Origin: an uncultured Clostridia bacterium | GTDB lineage: Bacteria; Bacillota; Clostridia; Lachnospirales; Anaerotignaceae | NCBI GenBank assembly: GCA_910583755.1 | Contig: CAJTZO010000062.1 | Location: forward strand, 1-8,738 | Direction: 5' to 3' | DNA: 8,738 nt | Part shown: in pieces, positions 1-7,175 of the stretch | Layout of the letters: each line of letters opens with the position of its first letter | Position numbering within the stretch: the stretch's first letter is position 1 | The notes under the pieces: model-generated | Databases searched by the model: none | Seen by the model: the letters and a program-made list of their open reading frames with translations, nothing else | Told to the model about the DNA's origin: nothing | Made by a program: the position numbers and the translations under genes

Positions 1-2
1 CA

Positions 3-97
3 CGCCGAAGGCGTTTTGCAAATTTCAAAAAAATTTGCATTTGGGGTTTGGGGTCACCCCAACAAGCGTGGAAAGGGATATCCCTTTCCACTGCTTG
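3..97. repeat. Cluster of four consecutive inverted repeats
   Basis: Four hairpin-forming repeats follow each other closely. CGCC-GAA-GGCG is at 3-13. TGCAAATTT and AAATTTGCA are at 17-25 and 31-39, with a 5-base loop. TTGGGGTCACCCCAA is at 48-62. A perfect 24-base palindrome lies at 68-91 (arms GTGGAAAGGGAT and ATCCCTTTCCAC); it is extended by CAAGC (63-67) and GCTTG (93-97) with one unpaired T at 92. None is followed by a clear T-tract, so they do not look like simple terminators. Such clusters are found near transfer origins, relaxase genes and ends of mobile elements in clostridia; that assignment here is inference. The repeats themselves are directly visible. Confidence 0.8.
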
Positions 98-420
98 CAT
101 TTGTTACAGGCATAGCTTTGTATACAATTTTTTTGTTGTTTCTATTTATTTACTAATTGCTTGTTTCATTCAAAAAAGTATTTTAAATATTTTTGTTATA
201 TTGCTAAAAATAGATTTTTGAGTGATAAAAAGTTAGGATAATTTTATGAAAAATATTATAGAAAAAAATTGATATTATAGAATTTTATGTATTTATTTTT
301 TTACAAAAAATATATGATATTTAAATTAATTTAATGTAAAAACAGAAAATAAAATGATACTTTTTAGTAAAAATTTTGCTTTTAAAATTTTGCACGTTTG
401 TTCTGTATCTATTCAAAAAT
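98..420. other. Gene-free, extremely AT-rich intergenic stretch
   Basis: I see no credible coding region on either strand. Positions 121-420 contain 44 G or C in 300 bases (about 15%). The only structured element is a 10-base palindrome TTGTATACAA at 118-127, followed by a run of T. It separates the GC-richer hairpin cluster from the licT promoter and could hold AT-rich upstream promoter elements, but nothing specific can be assigned. I found no convincing CcpA cre-like site. Confidence 0.5.
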
Positions 421-424
421 AATA

Positions 425-453
425 TAGACAATCTATTTTATTTATGTTATTAT
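425..453 (+). promoter_or_regulatory. Sigma-A-type promoter of the licT-bglF unit
   Basis: The -35 TAGACA (425-430) and -10 TATTAT (448-453) are separated by exactly 17 bases. A TATAAT at 451-456 is an alternative -10 but gives a 20-base spacer. Transcription would start near 460, immediately before the antiterminator RNA element. The -35 region ATATAGACA is also present in the promoter of the glucosidase unit. Confidence 0.6.
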
Positions 454-461
454 AATAAACA

Positions 462-492
462 AGTTTGTTATTACGTAAAGGTAAGCAAGACT
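462..492 (+). promoter_or_regulatory. Ribonucleic antiterminator (RAT) site 1, LicT target
   Basis: The leader RNA contains GTTTGTTA, an apical stem TTAC (471-474) with GTAA (481-484) around a 6-base loop, and then GCAAGACT. The base pairs AGT (462-464) with ACT (490-492). This matches the general form of LicT/SacT/SacY RAT elements of Bacillus (TTGTTACTG...CAGGCAA), with a slightly longer apical stem. Its 3' arm overlaps the 5' arm of the terminator that follows, so the two folds exclude each other. That overlap is the hallmark of BglG-family antitermination. Confidence 0.88.
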
Positions 493-538
493 GTTTATAG
501 TATTTCTTATAAAGAAAAACTATAAGCAGTCTTTTTTT
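487..538 (+). terminator. Conditional intrinsic terminator in the licT leader
   Basis: The 5' arm AAGACTGTTTATAGT (487-501) pairs with ACTATAAGCAGTCTT (519-533) with a single G-U wobble (494 with 526). The stem continues inside as TTTCTT (503-508) with AAGAAA (512-517), and a T-tract runs from 532 to 538. It overlaps the 3' part of the RAT, so LicT binding to the RAT should prevent it from forming. It sits directly before licT, which makes licT autoregulated. Confidence 0.9.
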
Positions 539-562
539 ATAGATATGGAAGGAAATGGAAAA

Positions 563-1429
563 ATGAAAATCATTAGAGTTTTGAATACAAACGCAGTTGT
601 AACAGTAGATAAAGAAAAAAGAGAGATTATTGTTACTGGTGCAGGCATTGGCTTTCGTAAAAAGAAAGGAGAATTTTTAGATAAATCTTTAATTGACAGA
701 ATATATTGTCTGCAAAGTGATGAGGGTAGCAAAAAACTTCAAGAATATGTGCAGACTGTTTCTGAAGAATATTTAGATATTGCTGAAAAAGTGGTGCAGA
801 CAGCAATACAAGAGGAAAAATTAGAGGTGAATGATATACTTTATGTTACGCTTGCTGACCACATCAATTCTGTTTTAGAACGAGCAAAATCTGGTATTAT
901 GCTAAAAAATATTATTAAAACAGATATTCAAAATTTTTATCCAAAAGAATTTTCAATAGGTAAAAAAGCAATACAATGGATAGAAGAAAAAACGGGGATA
1001 GATTTAAAAGAAGATGAAGCAGCTTTTATTGCAATGCACATTATTGCTTCTGAATTAGGGGATAATTCTCCATCTGATGTACGAAAAATTACAGAGTTAA
1101 TTACAGCAATCCTTCATATTATACGACTGCATTTTAAAATTGTATTTCATGAAGATTCTTTTTCCTATCAACGATTTATTACGCATTTAAAATTTTTTGC
1201 TGCAAGAATATTTAACCAAACAGATTACCACGACAGTATGCAGGAAATTTATGATGTACTTGTTACACAAAATCAAGCTATTTTCTCTGGTGTACAAAAA
1301 ATTGCCGAATTAATTCAAAAACAGTATGGATATACTTTGAGTATAGATGAGTCATTATATCTTTTGATTCATTTAAAAAGAATATTAGATGAAGAACAAG
1401 AGCAAAGGGAAAAAGAACAAAAATTATAA
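563..1429 (+). CDS. licT: BglG/LicT-family transcription antiterminator
   Basis: RNA-binding antiterminator that stabilises RAT hairpins when its beta-glucoside substrate is present. The predicted protein has 288 residues (B. subtilis LicT has about 277). An N-terminal CAT RNA-binding domain (about 1-56, starting MKIIRVLNTNAVVTVD) is followed by two PTS regulation domains. The four conserved PRD histidines are visible: H100 (LADHI) and H159 (AMHII) in PRD1, H208 (ITHLKFF) and H270 (LLIHLKR) in PRD2. In the family these are phosphorylated by the cognate EII (inhibition) and by HPr (activation). An in-frame ATG at 545 exists, but 563 is preferred: it has AAGGA at 549-553 and gives the family N terminus. 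The C-terminal tail (DEEQEQREKEQKL) is charged and longer than usual. The next gene begins 28 bases downstream and encodes the likely sensor permease. Confidence 0.95.
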   Translation: MKIIRVLNTNAVVTVDKEKREIIVTGAGIGFRKKKGEFLDKSLIDRIYCLQSDEGSKKLQEYVQTVSEEYLDIAEKVVQTAIQEEKLEVNDILYVTLADHINSVLERAKSGIMLKNIIKTDIQNFYPKEFSIGKKAIQWIEEKTGIDLKEDEAAFIAMHIIASELGDNSPSDVRKITELITAILHIIRLHFKIVFHEDSFSYQRFITHLKFFAARIFNQTDYHDSMQEIYDVLVTQNQAIFSGVQKIAELIQKQYGYTLSIDESLYLLIHLKRILDEEQEQREKEQKL

Positions 1430-1457
1430 AAAATAAAAAAAGAGAGAAGGGAATACT

Positions 1458-3326
1458 ATGGACTATGAAAATATTGCAAAACAAATATTACAACATATTG
1501 GCGGAAAAGAAAATGTTGTTACGGTTATTCATTGTATGACAAGGCTTCGTTTTACTTTAAAAAATGAAGCAGTAGCAAATGATGAAGCAGTGAAAAATAC
1601 AAAAGGTGTTGTAGGAGTGATGAAAAAAGCAGGACAATATCAAATTATTATCGGCAATGATGTTGGCAATGTATATGATGAACTATGCAAATTGGGGGAT
1701 TTTTCAAATTCTATTCCTACTCCTAAAAAACAAGAAGTATTAGAAAAGAAAAATACTATGGCACAATTTATGGAAATTATATCAAGTATTATGGCGCCAG
1801 TAATTCCTGCTATTATGGGTACCGCAATGATTCGTATATTAACCAATTTACTACATATGCTTGGTATTTTGGATATAAATGGAACAACTTATTATATTCT
1901 TAATATTATGGGGGATAGTGCATTTTTCTTTTTTCCAGTGTTAATTGCTATTTCAACAGCAAAGCGTTTTTGTGTAAATGTTTATTATGCTGTTACAGTA
2001 GCCCTTATTATAATGCACCCTAATTTTATTGCTATGATGGATAAAGGAGAAAATTTATATTTTATGAAGTATATACCGCTTCCTTCTATCTCTTATGCTT
2101 ATTCCATTATCCCTATTATATTTGCAGTATGGATTTTAAAATATGTAGAACGATTAGCAGAAAAAATAATACCAACTATATTAAAAAATCTTTTACAGTC
2201 ATTATTTGTTTTGTTAGTAGAAGTTCTAATTGTGTTGTTGGTGTTGGCTCCTTTGGGTTCTCTATTAGAACATATTTTGTACAGTATTATTGATTTGATA
2301 CATAATCAATTAGGTTTTATTGCTGTTGGTATAATTGCAGGCATTTACCCTTTTATTGTAATGGCAGGTATGCATCATGCTCTTACGCCAGTTAAATTAG
2401 GTATGATTGCCTCTGTAGGATTTGAAAATTTTATTTGTATAGGAGAACTTTGTTCCAATATAGCACAAGGTGCTGCTTCTGCTGCGGTTGCAGCAAAAAG
2501 TAAAAACAAATTATTCAAAAAAAATGCGGCAACAGCGGCAATTTCTGCATTGTTTACAGGCGTTACAGAACCAGCACTTTATGGTGTAACGCTTCGCTTA
2601 AAACGTCCCATGATTGGTGCTTGTATTGGCGCTGCAATCGGTGGTTTGTTTGGTGCTTTTTTTCAACTAAAATGTTTTGCGATTGCCATTCCTGCTATTT
2701 TAAGCATTGTACAATATGTAGAAACAACACGCCCAATTAGTTTTTTGATTGCAGTATTGACGGTTTTGGTAACGACAGTAGCAACTTTTTTGATAACAAT
2801 GCTAATTGGTTTTGAAGATATTTCAGAAAATAACACAAAAGAAAAAATAAAAGTAGAACATTTTTCTAATAAAACACTTTTTGTTCCAACACCAGCAAAA
2901 GGAAAAATAATTCCTTTGACAGAAGTAAAAGATGTCACTTTTGCTTCCGAAATATTAGGAAAAGGTGCTGCAATGATACCAGAAGATAATAAAATTGTTG
3001 CTCCATTTAATGGGAAAGTTGCAGTTGTATTTGAAACAGGACACGCTATTGCATTGCAAAGTGATGAGGGAATAGAGCTTTTGATTCATGTAGGAATTGA
3101 TACAGTAAATTTAAAGGGGAAATTTTTTCACCCTTGTGTAGAAAATGGAACAATTGTCAAAAAAGGAGATGTTTTATTAAATTTTGATAGAAAGGAAATT
3201 GAAAAAGAAGGATATGATTTATCTACTCCTGTGATTATTACAAATACGGAAAACTATACAGATATTATATTACTAAATCAGTCAGAACATTGCGAATTAC
3301 TGCAAGATTTTCTTTCCGTTCAATAA
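1458..3326 (+). CDS. bglF: Beta-glucoside-specific PTS permease, EIIBCA
   Basis: Membrane permease that imports beta-glucosides with phosphorylation at C6. It has 622 residues, normal for BglF/BglP, in the order IIB-IIC-IIA. IIB (about 1-85) carries the phosphocysteine C26 in HCMTRLRF. IIC (about 101-457) is a polytopic membrane domain with the MAGMHHAL segment and the GVTEPALYG signature (E371). IIA of the glucose type (about 473-605) has the paired histidines H529 (TGHAIAL) and H544 (LIHVGIDTV), 15 residues apart as in EIIA-Glc; H544 is the expected phosphohistidine. The ATG at 1458 follows GAGAAGGGA (1444-1452). It is co-transcribed with licT and is the likely negative regulator of LicT by phosphorylation, as known for BglF and BglG. 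A IIA domain on board means it does not need the separate Lac-family IIA downstream. Confidence 0.95.
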   Translation: MDYENIAKQILQHIGGKENVVTVIHCMTRLRFTLKNEAVANDEAVKNTKGVVGVMKKAGQYQIIIGNDVGNVYDELCKLGDFSNSIPTPKKQEVLEKKNTMAQFMEIISSIMAPVIPAIMGTAMIRILTNLLHMLGILDINGTTYYILNIMGDSAFFFFPVLIAISTAKRFCVNVYYAVTVALIIMHPNFIAMMDKGENLYFMKYIPLPSISYAYSIIPIIFAVWILKYVERLAEKIIPTILKNLLQSLFVLLVEVLIVLLVLAPLGSLLEHILYSIIDLIHNQLGFIAVGIIAGIYPFIVMAGMHHALTPVKLGMIASVGFENFICIGELCSNIAQGAASAAVAAKSKNKLFKKNAATAAISALFTGVTEPALYGVTLRLKRPMIGACIGAAIGGLFGAFFQLKCFAIAIPAILSIVQYVETTRPISFLIAVLTVLVTTVATFLITMLIGFEDISENNTKEKIKVEHFSNKTLFVPTPAKGKIIPLTEVKDVTFASEILGKGAAMIPEDNKIVAPFNGKVAVVFETGHAIALQSDEGIELLIHVGIDTVNLKGKFFHPCVENGTIVKKGDVLLNFDRKEIEKEGYDLSTPVIITNTENYTDIILLNQSEHCELLQDFLSVQ

Positions 3327-3434
3327 AATAAAAATTGTTTTTGCTTTTTATACAATGCTTTTTTATAGGGACTGTCATTTATTACAAAATTTTTTTTATA
3401 AAAATGTTGAAATCTCCAAAAAAAATTTTAGATA

Positions 3435-3463
3435 TAGACAAAAGTATCTGTTTGTGTTATGCT
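3435..3463 (+). promoter_or_regulatory. Sigma-A-type promoter of the glucosidase unit
   Basis: The -35 TAGACA (3435-3440) and -10 TATGCT (3458-3463) are 17 bases apart. The -35 context ATATAGACA is identical to that of the licT promoter, which suggests common descent of the two leaders. The expected start is near 3470, just ahead of RAT site 2. Confidence 0.55.
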
Positions 3464-3486
3464 AAATATAGAAATAAATAGCAACC

Positions 3487-3517
3487 AGTTTGTTATTACG
3501 TAAAGGTAAGCAAGACT
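3487..3517 (+). promoter_or_regulatory. Ribonucleic antiterminator (RAT) site 2
   Basis: Bases 3487-3525 are identical to 462-500, covering the whole RAT and the first part of the terminator arm. The apical stem is TTAC (3496-3499) with GTAA (3506-3509). It lies in the leader of the 6-phospho-beta-glucosidase gene and should be bound by the same LicT protein, in trans. Its 3' arm overlaps the terminator's 5' arm at 3512-3517. Confidence 0.88.
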
Positions 3518-3569
3518 GTTTATAGAATTTCTTTTATAGGGAAGTTCTGTGAGCAGTCTTATTTTTTTT
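3512..3569 (+). terminator. Conditional intrinsic terminator before the glucosidase gene
   Basis: The 5' arm 3513-3531 pairs with 3541-3559 over 19 positions. Fifteen are Watson-Crick pairs and four are G-U wobbles, with no mismatch. The loop is 3532-3540, a further A-U pair is possible at 3512/3560, and eight T follow at 3562-3569. It overlaps RAT site 2, so readthrough should depend on LicT. Confidence 0.9.
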
Positions 3570-3601
3570 CATCAAGAAAATAAATATAAGGATGTGATAA
3601 A

Positions 3602-5038
3602 ATGAAAAAACAAATCATTCCTGAAGGCTTTCTTTGGGGAGGTGCTGTTGCTGCACACCAGCTAGAAGGGGGATATAACAAACAAGGAAAGGGAATTTCT
3701 ATTGCTGATGTTATGACAGCAGGAGCAAATGGTGTGGAACGTCAAATTACAGATGGTATTTTACCAAACTGCAATTATCCTAATCATGAAGCAATAGATT
3801 TTTATTCTCATTACAAAGAAGATATTAAACTATTTGCTGAAATGGGATTTAAGTGTTTTAGAACTTCTATTGCATGGACACGAATTTTCCCAAATGGAGA
3901 TGAAACGACTCCAAATGAACAAGGATTACAATTTTATGATGATTTATTTGACGAATTACTTCACTATGGTATTGAACCAGTTATTACATTAAGTCATTTT
4001 GAAATGCCATATCATCTAGTAAAAGAATATGGCGGATGGAGAAATCGTAAATTGATTGATTTCTTTGTACGATTTGCAAAAACGGTAATGGAACGTTATA
4101 AAGACAAAGTAAAATATTGGATGACTTTTAATGAAATCAATAATCAAGGTTCAACGGAACATCTCTGGGCAGCATGGACAAATTCTGGCATATTATATCG
4201 TCCAGAAGAAGATATACAAACTGTGTTGCATCAAGCAGTTCATTATGAAATAGTAGCAAGTGCAAAAGCAGTAAAATTGGGACATGAAATCAATCCAGAT
4301 TTTAAAATTGGCTGTATGTTGGCAATGGTTCCTTTTTATCCTTTATCTTGTGCTCCAGATGATATGCTTGCAGCACAATATGCAATGGAACAAAGATTAT
4401 ATTATTATGGTGATATTCATGTATTTGGGGAATATCCAAACTACATAAAGGCTTTTGAAAAAAATCATGGGATGAATTTAGATGTTACAGCAGAAGATTT
4501 ACAAAGTCTAAAAGAGGGTTGTGTCGATTATATAGGCATTAGTTATTATATGAGTGAAGCAGTAAGTGCTTCTGCGGAAAATGCAAAACAAAAATTTAAT
4601 GACCATTGTTATGTTACAAAAAATCCTTATGTAGAAGCAAGTGAATGGGGTTGGCAAATTGACCCAAAAGGATTACGTTATTCTTTGAATTTACTACATC
4701 AAAGATATCATTTGCCAATATTTATTGTAGAAAATGGTTTGGGTGCTTATGATAAAGTGGAACAAGATGGCATTCATGACCCTTATCGCATCAATTATTT
4801 GCGTCAGCACATTGAACAGATGAAAGAAGCTATTTCACAAGATGGTGTTCCAGTAATGGGCTATACACCTTGGGGCTGTATTGATTTAGTGAGTGCTGGT
4901 ACTGGTGAAATGGAAAAACGATATGGATTTATCCATGTTGATAAAGATAATCAAGGAAAAGGCTCTTTAAAAAGAAGTAAAAAAGATTCTTTTTATTGGT
5001 ATCAAAAAGTAATTCAAACAAATGGAGAGGAAATTTAA
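3602..5038 (+). CDS. bglA: 6-phospho-beta-glucosidase, glycoside hydrolase family 1
   Basis: Cytoplasmic hydrolase that splits PTS-imported 6-phospho-beta-glucosides such as cellobiose-6-phosphate into glucose-6-phosphate and glucose or an aglycone. At 478 residues it is full length for GH1. The N-terminal GH1 signature FLWGGAVAAHQLEGG is present. The acid/base is E178 (TFNEIN) and the nucleophile is E377 (IVENG). The phosphate-binding region is recognisable near the C terminus: S431, K439 and Y441 in LVSAGTGEMEKRYGF, which marks the 6-phospho type rather than a plain beta-glucosidase. Many relatives read SAS where this protein has SAG. The ATG at 3602 follows AAGGATGTGA (3588-3597). The RAT/terminator upstream puts it under LicT control. 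Its stop codon (5036-5038) overlaps the Shine-Dalgarno of the next gene, so the two are translated from one mRNA. Confidence 0.95.
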   Translation: MKKQIIPEGFLWGGAVAAHQLEGGYNKQGKGISIADVMTAGANGVERQITDGILPNCNYPNHEAIDFYSHYKEDIKLFAEMGFKCFRTSIAWTRIFPNGDETTPNEQGLQFYDDLFDELLHYGIEPVITLSHFEMPYHLVKEYGGWRNRKLIDFFVRFAKTVMERYKDKVKYWMTFNEINNQGSTEHLWAAWTNSGILYRPEEDIQTVLHQAVHYEIVASAKAVKLGHEINPDFKIGCMLAMVPFYPLSCAPDDMLAAQYAMEQRLYYYGDIHVFGEYPNYIKAFEKNHGMNLDVTAEDLQSLKEGCVDYIGISYYMSEAVSASAENAKQKFNDHCYVTKNPYVEASEWGWQIDPKGLRYSLNLLHQRYHLPIFIVENGLGAYDKVEQDGIHDPYRINYLRQHIEQMKEAISQDGVPVMGYTPWGCIDLVSAGTGEMEKRYGFIHVDKDNQGKGSLKRSKKDSFYWYQKVIQTNGEEI

Positions 5039-5051
5039 GGAGGTTATATTT

Positions 5052-5360
5052 ATGGTAATTCGTTTATTTTGTGCAGCAGGTATGTCTACTAGTGTGTTGG
5101 TAAATAAAATGAAAGAAGCAGCTGTAGAAAAAGGAAAAGATGCTGAAATTGAAGCATTCCCTATTGCGGAAATGGAAATGCGTACTGATGGAATTGATAT
5201 TGCTCTTTTAGGTCCTCAAGTAGGTTTTCAACTTGACAAAGCAAAAAAAATCTGTGAACCAAAAGGAATTCCTGTTGCTGTTATCCCTATGGCAGACTAT
5301 GGTATGTGTAATGGTATGAATGTGTTAAAATTTGCATATAAACTGGTATCTTCTAAATAA
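5052..5360 (+). CDS. celA: PTS lactose/cellobiose-family IIB component
   Basis: Soluble cytoplasmic phosphocarrier that passes phosphate from IIA to the sugar on IIC. The protein has 102 residues, the usual size. The active-site cysteine C7 lies in the loop CAAGMSTS, right after the first beta strand (MVIRLF). Other family marks are DIALLGPQVGFQLD and the C-terminal MADYGMCNG. The start at 5052 is chosen over an upstream in-frame ATG (5022, inside the glucosidase gene) because AAGGAGG lies at 5037-5043, eight bases before it, and because C7 then falls in the expected place. It is co-transcribed with bglA. Its partner IIC and IIA genes lie beyond an inverted repeat and a separate promoter, an unusual split. 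Confidence 0.93.
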   Translation: MVIRLFCAAGMSTSVLVNKMKEAAVEKGKDAEIEAFPIAEMEMRTDGIDIALLGPQVGFQLDKAKKICEPKGIPVAVIPMADYGMCNGMNVLKFAYKLVSSK

Positions 5361-5371
5361 AATTTTTTTGT

Positions 5372-5415
5372 AATACCGCATAATTTCATATAGATTTGTT
5401 ATGCGGTATTCTTTC
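5372..5415 (+). terminator. Inverted repeat, probable terminator after celA
   Basis: AATACCGCATAA (5372-5383) and TTATGCGGTATT (5399-5410) form a perfect 12-base-pair stem with a 15-base loop. The tail TTCTTTC is only moderately T-rich, so termination may be partial. A run of seven T lies before rather than after the stem. It ends the LicT-controlled unit or attenuates readthrough into the IIC gene. Confidence 0.6.
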
Positions 5416-5420
5416 AAACA

Positions 5421-5449
5421 TTGACATTATTTTTTTATTTTTTAATTAT
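5421..5449 (+). promoter_or_regulatory. Promoter of the celB-celC unit, without a RAT
   Basis: A consensus -35 TTGACA (5421-5426) is followed at 17 bases by AATTAT (5444-5449), a 4 of 6 match to the -10 consensus. The start would be near 5456, leaving a leader of about 20 bases before the ATG at 5476. No RAT-like sequence lies between it and the gene, unlike the other two units, so transcription from here should not need LicT. Confidence 0.55.
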
Positions 5450-5475
5450 GGAACAAAACAAGAGAGGGTGATATT

Positions 5476-6789
5476 ATGGGTGAATGGTTTAATAAAAATG
5501 TAATTCCAAAAATTCTTGCATTCGTCAATACAAAAGCAGTTCAAGCAATTAAAGATGGTATGGTATATACAATGCCCCTTTTGATTGTTGGTTCTATATT
5601 TTTAATTCTTGCTAATCTGCCAATTAAAGCGGCAGCAGATGCACTTGCTAATGCAGGAATTACAGATATATTTAATCAAGCTTATGGTGCTACATTTAGC
5701 ATTAGTGCTATTATTGCAGTTGTAGGTATTTCGTATACCTATGCAAAATTAGAAGGGCAAGAACCGCTAAGCGGTGCGATGATTGCATTAGCTGTTTTTT
5801 TCCTGCTTCAGCCATCTTCTATCACATCAGAGAACGGTGATATTGTTGGAAATATTATACAAAAGGATTGGACAGCTGGAAAGGGTATGATTGGAGCAAT
5901 TTTAATTGGACTGATTGTTGGTTGGGCATACTCTTGGTTTTTGAAAAAGAATATTAAAATTAAAATGCCAGAAGGTGTTCCTACTGGTGTTGCAAATGCT
6001 TTTTCTGGTTTAATTCCTGCTGTTGTTATTGTTGTGGTTGCTACAATTATTCATGGAATTTTCAGTATTGGTTTACATACAACAGCAATCGAATTGATTT
6101 ATAAAGTGATTCAAATACCATTGCAAGGTATGACAGATTCTTTAGGCGGTGCAATATTGATGTGTTTTGCAGGACCATTTTTGTGGATTTTTGGTGTTCA
6201 TGGTTCTACGATTGTTGGCGGTATTATGAGTGGACTTTTACAAGCAAATAGTTTGGAAAATCAAGCAATATTGGATAAAGGAATGGAACTTACTGTCGCA
6301 AATGGAGGACATATTGTAACAGCACAGTTTTATGACCAATTTATTAATGTAACTGGTGCAGGTTTAACAATCGGATTAGTTATTTATTTGGTTGCATTTG
6401 CAAAATCAAAACAATTAAAAACATTGGGGAATTTAGAGTTAGTTCCTGCACTTTTTAATATCAATGAACCAATTTTGTTCGGGCTACCTGTTGTAATGAA
6501 TCCTATGCTTGCTGTTCCATTTATTGCAATGCCAGTGATTTCTTGTGTAATACAATATGCTGCACTTGCAACAGGTTTGTGTCCTCTTTATGGAGGTGTT
6601 ATGGTTCCTTGGACTTGTCCACCTATTATTTCAGGATTTTTAGTAGGTGGTTGGAGAAGCGCAGTATTACAACTTGTCATTTTTATTATTTCATTTTTTG
6701 TTTATATGCCATTTGTTCGTCGCCTTGATAAAGATGCTTTGATAGCAGAACAAAATGCTGCTACAAATGCTGATGATGATGACTGGTAA
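5476..6789 (+). CDS. celB: PTS cellobiose-family IIC permease
   Basis: Integral membrane sugar channel of the Lac-family PTS. It binds and translocates cellobiose or a similar beta-linked disaccharide and presents it to IIB for phosphorylation. It has 437 residues with around ten hydrophobic segments, as expected for the family. Two hallmark positions are visible: H242 in FGVHGSTIV and E331 in NINEPILFGLPVVMNP. Residues at these places line the sugar site in the diacetylchitobiose transporter ChbC of Bacillus cereus. The C terminus is acidic (NADDDDW). The ATG follows GAGAGGGTGA (5462-5471). The gene has its own promoter and is followed after 44 bases by the IIA gene. Substrate cannot be fixed from sequence alone; cellobiose, other beta-glucosides or chitobiose are possible, with the neighbouring GH1 enzyme favouring beta-glucosides. 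Confidence 0.93.
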   Translation: MGEWFNKNVIPKILAFVNTKAVQAIKDGMVYTMPLLIVGSIFLILANLPIKAAADALANAGITDIFNQAYGATFSISAIIAVVGISYTYAKLEGQEPLSGAMIALAVFFLLQPSSITSENGDIVGNIIQKDWTAGKGMIGAILIGLIVGWAYSWFLKKNIKIKMPEGVPTGVANAFSGLIPAVVIVVVATIIHGIFSIGLHTTAIELIYKVIQIPLQGMTDSLGGAILMCFAGPFLWIFGVHGSTIVGGIMSGLLQANSLENQAILDKGMELTVANGGHIVTAQFYDQFINVTGAGLTIGLVIYLVAFAKSKQLKTLGNLELVPALFNINEPILFGLPVVMNPMLAVPFIAMPVISCVIQYAALATGLCPLYGGVMVPWTCPPIISGFLVGGWRSAVLQLVIFIISFFVYMPFVRRLDKDALIAEQNAATNADDDDW

Positions 6790-6833
6790 TAGCAAAAAGA
6801 AATCTATTGAAAATATAGAAAGGGGAATTTAAT

Positions 6834-7151
6834 ATGTCTGAAGAATTGAGTGTTACTTGTTTTGAAATTATTACTTATGTAGGTACTGCACGTTCTTGTT
6901 TTATCAATGCCATACAGTGTGCAAAAAAAGGTGAGTTTGAACAGGCTGAACAAATGATAAAACAGGGAGATGAAGCATTTTCACAAGGACATGATGCTCA
7001 TGCAGATTTGCTTACAAAAGATGCAGAAGGTACTTTGTCTGATGTTGGTTTGTTGTTGCTTCATGCAGAAGATCAGTTGATGAGTGCAGAAGGATTTCGT
7101 ATTATTGCAGAAGAATTTATTGATGTTTACAAACAGTTGTTAAATAAATAA
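6834..7151 (+). CDS. celC: PTS lactose/cellobiose-family IIA component
   Basis: Soluble phosphocarrier that takes phosphate from HPr and gives it to the IIB protein. At 105 residues it matches the all-helical, trimeric LacF/CelC family. The N-terminal helix FEIITYVGTARSCFINAI is typical. The phosphohistidine is H77 in LLLHAEDQLMSAE, and D80 corresponds to the metal-binding aspartate at the trimer centre in lactose IIA. The ATG follows GAAAGGGGA (6818-6826). It lies 44 bases after the IIC gene with no terminator between, so the two form one unit. A strong terminator follows. It completes the set IIB-IIC-IIA, in the same gene order as the B. subtilis licBCA cluster. Confidence 0.94.
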   Translation: MSEELSVTCFEIITYVGTARSCFINAIQCAKKGEFEQAEQMIKQGDEAFSQGHDAHADLLTKDAEGTLSDVGLLLLHAEDQLMSAEGFRIIAEEFIDVYKQLLNK

Positions 7152-7175
7152 AGAGAAGATAAAATATATTTTTAT

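Noticed and set aside
118..135. TTGTATACAA followed by T-run as a terminator
   Set aside because: A loopless 10-base palindrome cannot form a stable hairpin; treated as chance in AT-rich DNA.
545..562. Upstream in-frame ATG for licT, adding six residues
   Set aside because: It follows the terminator T-tract with no Shine-Dalgarno, while 563 has AAGGA at 549-553 and gives the standard LicT N terminus.
3334..3365. ATTGT / ACAAT hairpin followed by T-rich DNA after bglF as a terminator
   Set aside because: Only five AT-rich pairs around a 13-base loop; too weak to call. The next unit has its own promoter in any case.
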